A stretch of 13,010 nt of DNA from Chitinophaga pinensis (GTDB lineage: Bacteria; Bacteroidota; Bacteroidia; Chitinophagales; Chitinophagaceae): contig CAMBGO010000052.1 of NCBI GenBank assembly GCA_945866165.1, positions 1 through 13,010 of the forward strand, written 5' to 3'. Below the pieces are notes generated by a model. That model ran no database searches and was not told the DNA's origin. It saw only the letters and a list, made by a program, of their open reading frames with translations. A program made the translations under genes and the position numbers. Of this stretch, positions 1 to 6,705 are shown one piece after another (position 1 is the stretch's first letter; each line of letters begins with the position of its first letter).

Positions 1-405
1 TCAGACCATGCAGGATTTAGTTACAAGGAAGCTATTAAAGATCACTTAACAAACAATGGATTTACTGTAACCGATTTGGGCACATTTACAGAGGCATCAT
101 GTGATTACCCAGATTATGCACATGCTGTTGCAAATGCAGTGGAGCAGGGTATTTGCGAAAAAGGGGTGTTGATTTGCGGCTCTGCCAATGGAGTAGCTAT
201 CACAGCAAACAAACATGCTGGCATCCGCGCTGCCATTTGTTGGGAAAAAGAAATTGCCATCTTGGCCCGTGCACACAATGATGCCAATATCATTTGCATT
301 CCCGCTCGTTTTGTTTCGACTGATGTTGCATTTGAAATGACAGATGCTTTTTTCTCCACTGAATTTGAAGGCGGCAGACATGCAACGAGGGTTAGTAAGA
401 TATAA
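1..405 (+). CDS. rpiB: Ribose-5-phosphate isomerase B, 5'-truncated by the window edge
   Basis: Interconverts ribose 5-phosphate and ribulose 5-phosphate in the cytosolic non-oxidative pentose phosphate pathway. Frame 1 is open from base 1, giving 134 residues up to TAA at 403-405. Known RpiB proteins are about 145-150 residues, so only a handful of N-terminal residues are probably missing. Visible family motifs are SDHAGF at the very start (phosphate/sugar-binding loop), DYPDYA, the LICGSANGVAI loop carrying the Cys that acts as catalytic base in E. coli-type enzymes, ANKHAGIRAA, the ARAHNDAN segment with the conserved His, and EGGRH near the C-terminus. The Cys makes it the E. coli-like rather than the mycobacterial Glu type. 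It is followed by repeat-rich DNA rather than a co-transcribed gene, and it looks unrelated to the polysaccharide locus downstream. The family call is firm; the start lies outside the window. Confidence 0.95.
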   Translation, partial: SDHAGFSYKEAIKDHLTNNGFTVTDLGTFTEASCDYPDYAHAVANAVEQGICEKGVLICGSANGVAITANKHAGIRAAICWEKEIAILARAHNDANIICIPARFVSTDVAFEMTDAFFSTEFEGGRHATRVSKI

Positions 406-413
406 TTAGAAAG

Positions 414-434
414 ACGTCAGAAGTCAGACATCAG
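414..434. repeat. Three-unit heptamer mini-array (NNNTCAG)
   Basis: Three consecutive 7-bp units, ACGTCAG, AAGTCAG and ACATCAG, begin 8 bases after the rpiB stop codon. They have the same unit sequence and orientation as the 16-unit array at 3182-3293. Finding the family at a second site about 2.8 kb away indicates a dispersed repeat in this genome rather than something private to the export gene. No function can be read from it here. Confidence 0.75.
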
Positions 435-438
435 ACTT

Positions 439-770
439 TAATACTACTTGCTCTTTACCTTTTGTGTAATTAGTATGAAATACACAAAACCGACTCCCCG
501 CCTGGACAGGCGGGGTGGCACCGAGGAGGAGAGCGAAGCGATCCGACATCTGTGCCGGGGCGGTGGAATCAAAAAAGTATAACCCTCATTATTTTTCTAA
601 TTTGTAATACTTCTTGCTCTTTACCTCTTGTGTAATTAGCATGAAATATACAAAACTGACTCCCCGCCTGGACAGGCGGGGTGGCACCGAGGAGGAGCGC
701 AAAGCGATCCGACATCTGTGCCGGGGCGGTGGAATCAAAAAAGCATAACCCTCATTATTTTTCTGATTTG
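439..770. repeat. 166-bp element in exact tandem duplication, each copy with GC-rich palindromes
   Basis: Copy 1 is 439-604 and copy 2 is 605-770. They align without gaps at a period of 166 bp and I count about 9 mismatches, so roughly 95% identity. A 10-base start of a third copy follows at 771-780. Each copy has a perfect 8-bp stem with a 4-base loop (CCCCGCCT/AGGCGGGG, at 496-515 and 662-681). A second arm pair, GGCAC...GTGCC, follows (517-521 with 552-556 in copy 1). The GC-rich core contrasts sharply with the AT-rich flanks. Its CACCGAGGAGGAG...GCGATCC stretch resembles, from memory, dispersed GAGGA...GCAATCT-type intergenic repeats common in Bacteroidota; that link is inference. The stems could also act as transcription barriers downstream of rpiB. 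This element fills most of the 490-base gene-free stretch 406-895. In the rest of that stretch (771-895) I see only AT-rich DNA with no convincing promoter box. Confidence 0.85.
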
Positions 771-895
771 TAATACTTCTTTTTTGCAATTAAGATGACG
801 TATTCTTTTAGATGTCAACTTGTTTTGTTTTGATTGAAAATATCATTTTTTTATCCGATATTGTTTGTTCAACTCTTAATCAAATACGACATACC

Positions 896-2428
896 ATGTT
901 AAAATTCATGAACTTGTTTTTGCTGATCTTTTCCTCAGTGATTGTCTTTGCTCAAAAGAAATCACCAGACCCAAAAAAATATGCAGCAACAATTACTGCC
1001 GATGACCTAAGTAAACATCTCTATATTGTTGCAGGTGCTGAAATGGAAGGCCGTGAAACGGCTTCGGAAGGTCAGCGTAAAGCAGCAATGTATATCCAAA
1101 ATCATTTTACTTCATTGGGATTGAAACCCGCAAACAATGGAAGTTATCAGATGTACTATCCTGTTTTCAAGGATTCAATTGTAGGCTCTGAGTTGAAGTT
1201 GGATGGGAAAGCATTTGAACTCTATAAAGATTTTGTACCAGTTTCTCAGATGAATAACAATGCAATACAGTATTTTTCTGAAGTAGTTTTTGTTGGCCAT
1301 GGTATTGTTGATAAGGATTATGATGATTATGCAGGATTGAATGTAGCTGGTAAATTGGTGCTCATGCTTGATGGTGCGCCTTCATCATATCAAACAACCA
1401 TGAATGGGTATAGGTCCCCAAGTGGAATGTATGGTAAAATTGGCTCTGCTAAAAATAAGGGTGCTGCTGCTGTGATAATTGTTGGGACTGGATTTCCACG
1501 AAAAGCTGATGGAAATGGCGGGGCGCAGTATATCGATATTTATAAAAAAGAACTCTATCCCAATACCTTTGTAATATCTGAGAATGCTGCCAAATTTATT
1601 ACAGGCAACGATTCATGCTGGAATGCCTGGAAAGAATCAGGTAAAAAAGGCAAGGTTGAGGGCACGACGATAACTGCAAATCTCAAGCTTGCATACGAGA
1701 AAAAAATTACTGAAACATCTAGTAGCAATGTGTTGGCTTATGTTGAAGGAACCGATAAGTCTGACGAATGGTTGATCATTACTTCACACTATGATCACCT
1801 TGGAAAAAGAGGTGATGTAATTTACTATGGTGCTGATGATGACGGATCAGGAACAGTTGGCGTGCTTGAAATTGCAGAGGCTTTTGCAAAGGCGAAAGCT
1901 GAAGGCAAGGGACCAAGAAGAAATGTAATGTTTATGACTGTGAGTGGGGAGGAAAAAGGACTATGGGGTTCAGAATATTTTTCAGACCATCCCTCCGTGC
2001 CGCTTGATAAAGTAACTGCCGATCTAAATATTGACATGATTGGTAGAACCGATACTGAACGCTTAACTGGCGATACATTGAACTATGTATATGTTGTTGG
2101 AGATGACAAACTTAGCACAGAACTCAAGCCGATCAGCGAGGGCGCTAACAATAAGTACACCAAGCTGGTACTAGATTATAAGTTCAACGACCCCAATGAT
2201 CCCAATAGGATCTATTACAGGAGCGATCACTTCAATTTTGCAGCCAAGGGAGTGCCTATTATTTTTTACTACGACGGTATGTTATTGGCTGATTATCATA
2301 AGCCTACGGATACCCCCGACAAGATAAACTACCCACTGTTGGCAAAAAGGGCCCAATTGGTATTTTATACTGCTTGGGAAATGGCAAATAGGGACGCAAT
2401 TCTCAAAAGAGATAAGCCCTTGGATTAA
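896..2428 (+). CDS. Secreted M28-family zinc metallopeptidase with PA domain
   Basis: Predicted exported aminopeptidase-type enzyme of 510 residues, acting in the periplasm or outside. The start at 896 is preferred because it opens directly on a signal peptide (MLKFMNLFLLIFSSVIVFAQ, likely cut after AQ). The frame stays open back to an ATG at 812, but those 28 extra residues would bury the signal. A PA-like insert lies at about residues 130-200 (the VAGKLVLMLDG and KGAAAVIIVG stretches). The M28 di-zinc set is complete: H298 in SHYDHLG, the D314-D316 block in GADDDGSG, E352/E353 in SGEEKGLWGSEYF, D380 in NIDMIGR, and H445 in YRSDHFNFA. The lack of obvious sorting tails suggests a soluble protein. 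It appears monocistronic: repeats upstream, a strong terminator downstream. Family assignment is strong; substrate (peptide, dipeptide or other) cannot be told. Confidence 0.92.
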   Translation: MLKFMNLFLLIFSSVIVFAQKKSPDPKKYAATITADDLSKHLYIVAGAEMEGRETASEGQRKAAMYIQNHFTSLGLKPANNGSYQMYYPVFKDSIVGSELKLDGKAFELYKDFVPVSQMNNNAIQYFSEVVFVGHGIVDKDYDDYAGLNVAGKLVLMLDGAPSSYQTTMNGYRSPSGMYGKIGSAKNKGAAAVIIVGTGFPRKADGNGGAQYIDIYKKELYPNTFVISENAAKFITGNDSCWNAWKESGKKGKVEGTTITANLKLAYEKKITETSSSNVLAYVEGTDKSDEWLIITSHYDHLGKRGDVIYYGADDDGSGTVGVLEIAEAFAKAKAEGKGPRRNVMFMTVSGEEKGLWGSEYFSDHPSVPLDKVTADLNIDMIGRTDTERLTGDTLNYVYVVGDDKLSTELKPISEGANNKYTKLVLDYKFNDPNDPNRIYYRSDHFNFAAKGVPIIFYYDGMLLADYHKPTDTPDKINYPLLAKRAQLVFYTAWEMANRDAILKRDKPLD

Positions 2429-2500
2429 AATGAAGCCTTCAAAATAAACTCAAAAAGCAGGTTTCATGACTTTCCGTACCTTCTTCTAAAGTATTGATAA

Positions 2501-2540
2501 TAAAGCAATCAGCCCTTTTTTTAAAGGGCTGATTGCTTTA
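2501..2540. terminator. Strong hairpin terminator between peptidase gene and polysaccharide locus
   Basis: An uninterrupted 18-bp stem (2501-2518 with 2523-2540) closes on a TTTT loop. The arms begin TAAAGCAATCAGCCC and end in T/A-rich sequence on both sides, so it can work in either direction. The U-tract after the + strand stem is short (TATTTG), so termination would rely mainly on stem strength. It lies 72 bases after the peptidase stop codon. It insulates that gene from the operon starting just downstream. Confidence 0.85.
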
Positions 2541-2546
2541 TATTTG
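2516..2546 (+). promoter_or_regulatory. Candidate Bacteroidota-type promoter for the polysaccharide operon
   Basis: TATATTTG at 2539-2546 is an exact match to the Bacteroidota -7 consensus TAnnTTTG. The -33 position 20 bases upstream is TTT (2516-2518) inside the T-run of the terminator loop, a weak match to TTTG/TTG. The -7 box overlaps the last base of the terminator stem. Transcription would start at about 2551-2553, giving a very short 5' leader before the small ORF at 2579. This is motif matching only; no mapped start site is known to me. Confidence 0.45.
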
Positions 2547-2551
2547 TGTAT

Positions 2552-2563
2552 GCTGGTAACAGC
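2552..2563 (+). promoter_or_regulatory. Small leader hairpin with GTAA tetraloop
   Basis: GCTG (2552-2555) and CAGC (2560-2563) pair around a GTAA loop, which fits the GNRA class. The hairpin would sit at the 5' end of the transcript from the promoter-like box at 2539-2546. It ends 2 bases before the AAGGGAGG ribosome binding site. Its GGTAAC core is vaguely like the ops element (GGCGGTAGC) recognised by RfaH. A recruitment site for the NusG paralogue encoded just downstream is therefore conceivable but unproven. Confidence 0.3.
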
Positions 2564-2578
2564 CTAAGGGAGGTTTAT

Positions 2579-2683
2579 ATGTTTACTGATTATCGCCTTC
2601 TATCCAAGCTCATGAAAAATTATGATGACCGGTCTTATTTAATCAATGTGACCGAGGCGGCGAAGCCATTAAAAAAAATCTGA
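2579..2683 (+). CDS. 34-residue leader ORF coupled to the NusG-like gene
   Basis: The ORF runs ATG 2579 to TGA 2681-2683 and encodes 34 residues starting MFTDYRLLSKLMKNYDDRSY. It is preceded by AAGGGAGG at 2566-2573, five bases before the ATG, which is a strikingly strong Shine-Dalgarno sequence for a genome whose other genes here mostly lack one. Its TGA shares one base with the ATG of the NusG-like gene (TGATG), the classic arrangement for translational coupling, and that gene has no good site of its own. I do not recognise the peptide: it is mixed charged and polar, with no signal sequence, membrane segment or Cys pair. It may be a functional leader whose translation governs antiterminator synthesis, or a remnant of a longer gene. 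Its position corresponds to the untranslated leader on which UpxY-type proteins act in Bacteroides. Confidence 0.5.
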   Translation: MFTDYRLLSKLMKNYDDRSYLINVTEAAKPLKKI

Positions 2684-3183
2684 TGTCAACTGCAAAAAAA
2701 TGGTATGTCTTATATACCAAACCAAGGTGGGAAAAAAAAATTCATCAGGCACTTATGCAAAAAGGCTTTGAATCTTATTGTCCATTGAACAAGGTTAGAA
2801 GGAAATGGAGCGATAGGATCAAGGTAGTTGAAGAGCCTCTTTTTAAGAGTTATATCTTTGTGCGAATCAAAGAAGATGAGAAGTCCGAAATCCGATATGT
2901 AGATGGTGTACTTAATTACGTTTACTGGAATGGCAAGCCTGCTATTGTGAAGGATGATGAAATTATTGAGATAAAAAAATTCATGTCTGAATACGAAGAT
3001 GTGCAAGTAGGCAATATAGAAATGAAGCCTGCAGATGAAGTGTTGGTGAAACAAGGGGTGATGATGGGTGCGTCAGGAAGGATTTTGCGCGTGCTTAGTA
3101 ACAATATGGTTGAAGTTAGAATTGACAGCCTTGGCTTTGTGTTGACTGCTAAGTTTGATAAGCAGAAGTTGGATAAAGTTTGA
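2683..3183 (+). CDS. Specialised NusG paralogue (UpxY/RfaH/LoaP-like antiterminator)
   Basis: 166 residues. Residues about 6-105 form a NusG N-terminal (NGN) domain, with the typical KWYVLYTKPRWEKK start and the PLFKSYIFVRI strand. A C-terminal KOW domain follows at about 115-166 (DEVLVKQGVMMGASGRILRV). NGN binds the RNA polymerase clamp and KOW contacts ribosome or Rho partners. Proteins of this size heading polysaccharide loci (UpxY in Bacteroides capsules, RfaH, LoaP) prevent premature termination in long operons, so a locus-specific processive antiterminator is more likely than housekeeping NusG. Housekeeping nusG normally sits beside secE and ribosomal protein genes, which are absent here. 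The start at 2683 overlaps the leader ORF stop. The stop codon runs directly into the heptamer array, whose first unit includes the final GA of the TGA. Confidence 0.9.
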   Translation: MSTAKKWYVLYTKPRWEKKIHQALMQKGFESYCPLNKVRRKWSDRIKVVEEPLFKSYIFVRIKEDEKSEIRYVDGVLNYVYWNGKPAIVKDDEIIEIKKFMSEYEDVQVGNIEMKPADEVLVKQGVMMGASGRILRVLSNNMVEVRIDSLGFVLTAKFDKQKLDKV

Positions 3184-3293
3184 GTCAGAAATCAGACGAC
3201 AGAAGTCAGACGTCAGGAGTCAGACGACAGAAATCAGACGACAGTAGTCAGACGTCAGGAATCAGACGACAGTAGTCAGACGTCAGGAATCAG
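3182..3293. repeat. Heptamer array 1: 16 units of NNN(T/A)CAG
   Basis: Sixteen uninterrupted 7-bp units span exactly 112 bases. Twelve end in TCAG (for example ACGTCAG, AAATCAG, TAGTCAG) and four are ACGACAG. Units 9-12 and 13-16 (3238-3265 and 3266-3293) are identical 28-base blocks, a sign of recent duplication within the array. It starts on the last two bases of the antiterminator stop codon and ends 34 bases before the Wza-like start codon. Its units are the reverse complement of those in the array at 3370-3488. The transcript could therefore fold back around the start codon. Confidence 0.9.
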
Positions 3294-3327
3294 TATAAAT
3301 ATCTTATTAAATAATCTGAAATAGTAA

Positions 3328-4248
3328 ATGAACACTCTATTCAAAAAATCAAGTCTGATTACTAAAGTTCTGACGTCTGTATCCTGTCATCTGACGTCTG
3401 ACGTCTGTCGTCTGACGTCTGTATCCTGTCATCTGACGTCTGTCTACTGTCGTCTGTCGTCTGACGTCTGTCGTCTGACGTCTGTTCTCACTATTGCCAT
3501 GTCTATTCTATTTCTATCCTCCTGCACTACATACAAACAACTGCAATATCTGCAGGGAGAAATTGATTCAACAAAATACAGTCAGTTTAAAGTGCCAGAA
3601 CAAAGAGCACAAAAAGGCGATCAACTTAGCATCAATGTGTTTAGTGATAATGCTGCTGCCAGTGCTCCTTTTAATACGGGTTCAATCTCTTCTGGTGTGG
3701 GTGGCTTGTCTGTTCAAGCTTCTACTGGTTCAAATATGGGTAATTATGAAGTTGATAAAGATGGTAATGTCTTTTTCCCTGTAATTGGGTTATTAAAAAT
3801 TGAAGGACTCACCAAAGAAGGTATCAGTAATTTACTTGATAGCAAGTTGAAGGGAACTTACTTAACCAATCCCTATTATGTAATCCGTTTTCAAAATCTT
3901 AAATTCACCGTATTCGGTGAAGTGGGTAGTCCTGGCGTATATCCATTAACACGAAACAACCTAAATATTTTTGAGGCACTAACGTATGCTGGGGATTTAT
4001 CAGTGTATGGTAAACGTCATAATATTCTTGTTATTCGAGAGAACAATGGTAAACGTGAATTTGGTAGAATTGATATTACCAATTCTGATGTATTCAATTC
4101 GCCTTATTACTATCTTCAACAGAATGACATGATATTGGTTGACATGAGGAAACAAAAACTCTTAGCTGATCAGGGTGCAATAAGAAACATTAGTGTTTTC
4201 ATTGGACTTATTTCTACACTAACTTTTCTAATTAACATCATCAATTAA
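3328..4248 (+). CDS. Wza-like polysaccharide export lipoprotein with repeat-split signal peptide
   Basis: Outer-membrane polysaccharide export (OPX/Wza) family protein, 306 residues, forming the exit channel for capsule or exopolysaccharide. The Poly_export segment begins at about residue 87 (RAQKGDQLSINVFSD) and continues through YEVDKDGNVFFPVIG. An SLBB-type domain follows (FTVFGEVGSPGVYPL, EALTYAGDL). A hydrophobic C-terminal helix covers about residues 285-306. The lipobox LSSC puts the lipidated Cys at residue 66, unusually deep. Residues 15-53 are encoded by a heptamer array and read as imperfect 14-residue repeats of the LTSVSCHLTSDVCR type, with five Cys. Removing those 39 codons leaves MNTLFKKSSLITKV joined to LTIAMSILFLSSC, a normal 27-residue lipoprotein signal. 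A later ATG (3499) leaves only eight residues before the Cys, too short for export, so the 3328 start is preferred. The Wzc-like gene follows after 18 bases. Confidence 0.88.
   Translation: MNTLFKKSSLITKVLTSVSCHLTSDVCRLTSVSCHLTSVYCRLSSDVCRLTSVLTIAMSILFLSSCTTYKQLQYLQGEIDSTKYSQFKVPEQRAQKGDQLSINVFSDNAAASAPFNTGSISSGVGGLSVQASTGSNMGNYEVDKDGNVFFPVIGLLKIEGLTKEGISNLLDSKLKGTYLTNPYYVIRFQNLKFTVFGEVGSPGVYPLTRNNLNIFEALTYAGDLSVYGKRHNILVIRENNGKREFGRIDITNSDVFNSPYYYLQQNDMILVDMRKQKLLADQGAIRNISVFIGLISTLTFLINIIN
3370..3488. repeat. Heptamer array 2 (CTG(A/T)NNN) inside the Wza-like gene, inverted relative to array 1
   Basis: There are sixteen clear 7-bp units (3370-3481) and a degenerate seventeenth (CTGTTCT). 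Common units are CTGACGT, CTGTCGT, CTGTATC and CTGTCAT. Units 1-6 and 7-12 form a 42-base higher-order repeat differing only in unit 5 versus 11. Every third unit (3, 6, 9, 12, 15) is in the phase where CTGA would give an in-frame TGA stop. All five carry CTGT, whereas CTGA is common in the other phases. The array is thus translated without interruption, but a change of one or two units would shift the frame. Confidence 0.92.
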
Positions 4249-4266
4249 ATCCTGCAAAACCTAACA

Positions 4267-6675
4267 ATGCAGCAAAACGAAATAGACTTTACACCACAAA
4301 TTACAAAGCAGGAATTCAGTCCACGTGAATTCCTCTTAAGGTATATGCATTTGATTCCTTGGGCTATTGTTACCACAGCCATCGCACTTGGTATCGCGTA
4401 CTCAAAAATCAGGTATACCAATCCTACCTATTATGCAAGCGGTAAGTTGATTGTAAAGTCTGAGGCCAATGCTTCAAATTCTGCAAAAGGAAAATTCTCT
4501 GATCTATACATGATGCAAAACGCTGGGAATGATTTTGATGATCAAGTTGAGTTGGTTAAATCATCTTCTCTTGCAAGCTTGGTAGTTCAAGCCAAGAACT
4601 TACAGATGCAATATTTTTATAAAGGAAGTATCAGAACAACATCTGTGCATGCGCCATCTTCCATTGTTGAATGTAAAATTGTTTCATTGGTAGATTCAGG
4701 AGCTGGGTTTTCTCATCAAATTGAAGTTGTAGACAATGATAACTTTAAGGTTCAGGGAATTTCAAAGCCGATCCGGTTTGGTTCTATCTATGAAACAGTG
4801 CAGGGTCGTTTTATAATTGAGAAGAAGCAAGTGGATATTGCTAACAATCCCAACTCAACTATTATTATCCGTTGGTTTCCATTGAATGAAATAGCGAAAA
4901 GTCTTGCTGGTCAGATGCAGGTTGTTGCACCCGCTAATGGTTCAAGGGTACTTACTTTTGGAATAGTGCATGAAGATCCATCAACAGCCAGGGATATTGT
5001 AAATGGATTTCTTGAAATATACCAGGAATATTCACTATCTGAAAAAAGGGCTTCAGCACGAAATGCTATTTCGTTCATTGATGGCCAACTCGAACTGGCA
5101 AGAGACGAATTATCTGGCGTTGAATCAAATTTGCAGTCGTTCAGGGAAAGAAACAAAGTAGTGGCTCCTGAAGAACAGGCGACACTATATTTGGATAAGG
5201 TTACAAAAGGAGAGACTTTCATTGAGGAGCAATCGGTGCAATTGAAGTTGATTGATTATATGTGGAAATACCTTTCGGATAGCAAAAACACATACATTGG
5301 TATTCCAGTTGTCATGGGTATTGATAATGTAAATTTCAGCGGACTTGTTGCTGAATATAATAAGCTTCAAATTCAAAGGGAGATAGCGTTGAATACAATG
5401 CCAGCTGGTAATCCCATTATTCGTGATTTTGAAACAGCCATGGATAAGCAGCGAAATGAAATGGTCAATGCACTTTCAAATGCAAAACAAAATCTTCAAA
5501 CACGCATACAAGGGTACGAAGGTAAAAATAGAATAGCGGGAAATGAATTGTATGGTGTGCCTGCAAAACAGCGACAGGTTCTTGACATTATGCGCAAACA
5601 GAAGATCGCAGAAGCGCTATATACTTTTTTATTGGAAAGAAAACTCGAAACATCAATTGGTTCTGCCTCAACTACTTCAAACATTGAAATTTTAGAGCCG
5701 GCATTTTCATCAGGTGATCCTGTTAGTCCAAACAAGCGGAATATTTATATGATTGCTCTTATAATTGGTTTGGCTATTCCTGCAGCGATGCTTTTCCTCA
5801 CTGAATTGTTCAATGATAAAATTCGAGCAAGAAGTGATATTGATAAATTTTCTACTGTACCCATCCTTGGGGAGATTGGTCATTCTGATTCAAAAAAAAC
5901 GCTTATCATCTCTGCGCGAGACCGAAAATATATTTCAGAACAGTTTAGGGTGCTAAGAACAAGTTTGCAATATGTTTTGACCGAAAAGAAAAACTGTCAT
6001 GCCTTGTTGGTTACCTCCTCTGTAAGTGGTGAGGGTAAAAGTTTTGTTTCTACCAATATCGCTGCAGTGATGGCAGTGTCTGGAAAGAAAACGGTGATTC
6101 TTGAATTTGATTTGAGAAAACCAAAGATTTTGAGTGGGTTGCATATGGAAAGTCAAAACACGAAGGGGTTGACTAATTATCTTGTTGGTAATGCCGATTT
6201 AGCTGATATCATTTACAAAGTTCCTGATCAGGAAAATTTATATGTAATTCCTTGTGGAACAGTTCCGCCCAATCCTGCAGAGTTGTTATTGAATCCCAGG
6301 TTAAAGGTGCTGTTTGAGGAAGTAAAAAATCAATTTGAAATGGTTGTTGTTGATACAGCTCCTGCCGGGTTGGTTAGTGATTGTTATTTGTTAGGCGAAC
6401 ATGTAGATGCTGCTATCTATATCGTAAGGCATAATTATACCTTCAAAAAACAACTTGGTATGATTCAAAAAATTTATAATGAAAAAAGGTTGGCCAATAC
6501 ATCAATTGTCATAAATGATGTACATGCACTTGTAGGATATGGGCAGTATTATGGCTATGTTAATTATGGCTACCAAGGATATGGGTATGGCTACGGAAAT
6601 CAGCTATCAAATTATTTTGATGTAAAAGAGAAGAAAGGCGTAATTGGTTTTATAAAAAATATTTTTGGGATCTAG
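4267..6675 (+). CDS. Wzc-like polysaccharide co-polymerase with BY-type tyrosine kinase domain
   Basis: An 802-residue inner-membrane protein that controls polymer assembly and chain length and gates export with the Wza-like partner encoded just upstream. An N-terminal Wzz domain begins with a membrane helix at about residues 27-46. A long periplasmic part with coiled-coil and GNVR-type region follows (about 260-480). A second helix lies at about 495-515 (NIYMIALIIGLAIPAAMLF). The cytosolic kinase has Walker A in SSVSGEGKS (585-592), Walker A' in VILEFDLRKPK (610-620) and Walker B in VVVDTAP (693-699). The C-terminal tail (about 758-785) holds ten Tyr spaced by Gly, the autophosphorylation cluster expected of bacterial tyrosine kinases; a cognate phosphatase is not in the window. 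No Shine-Dalgarno sequence is evident. Full length compared with Wzc (about 720) and Bacteroidota homologues (about 800). Confidence 0.93.
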   Translation: MQQNEIDFTPQITKQEFSPREFLLRYMHLIPWAIVTTAIALGIAYSKIRYTNPTYYASGKLIVKSEANASNSAKGKFSDLYMMQNAGNDFDDQVELVKSSSLASLVVQAKNLQMQYFYKGSIRTTSVHAPSSIVECKIVSLVDSGAGFSHQIEVVDNDNFKVQGISKPIRFGSIYETVQGRFIIEKKQVDIANNPNSTIIIRWFPLNEIAKSLAGQMQVVAPANGSRVLTFGIVHEDPSTARDIVNGFLEIYQEYSLSEKRASARNAISFIDGQLELARDELSGVESNLQSFRERNKVVAPEEQATLYLDKVTKGETFIEEQSVQLKLIDYMWKYLSDSKNTYIGIPVVMGIDNVNFSGLVAEYNKLQIQREIALNTMPAGNPIIRDFETAMDKQRNEMVNALSNAKQNLQTRIQGYEGKNRIAGNELYGVPAKQRQVLDIMRKQKIAEALYTFLLERKLETSIGSASTTSNIEILEPAFSSGDPVSPNKRNIYMIALIIGLAIPAAMLFLTELFNDKIRARSDIDKFSTVPILGEIGHSDSKKTLIISARDRKYISEQFRVLRTSLQYVLTEKKNCHALLVTSSVSGEGKSFVSTNIAAVMAVSGKKTVILEFDLRKPKILSGLHMESQNTKGLTNYLVGNADLADIIYKVPDQENLYVIPCGTVPPNPAELLLNPRLKVLFEEVKNQFEMVVVDTAPAGLVSDCYLLGEHVDAAIYIVRHNYTFKKQLGMIQKIYNEKRLANTSIVINDVHALVGYGQYYGYVNYGYQGYGYGYGNQLSNYFDVKEKKGVIGFIKNIFGI

Positions 6676-6705
6676 CGTTTCTTAGCTGCTGTTTAAAAAT
6701 TAATA

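Noticed and set aside
589..789. 66-codon ORF on the - strand
   Set aside because: It lies across the 166-bp repeat copies, and its protein is composed of repeat-encoded sequence without recognisable domain.
859..867. TATTGTTTG upstream of the peptidase as a -7 box
   Set aside because: The spacing between TA and TTTG is one base too long, and no -33 element is at the right distance.
812..895. N-terminal extension of the M28 peptidase to an upstream ATG
   Set aside because: The 28 extra residues would displace the obvious signal peptide that begins at 896, so this is just an open stretch of leader.
3182..3488. CRISPR array
   Set aside because: The units are contiguous 7-mers without spacers, and no cas genes are present.
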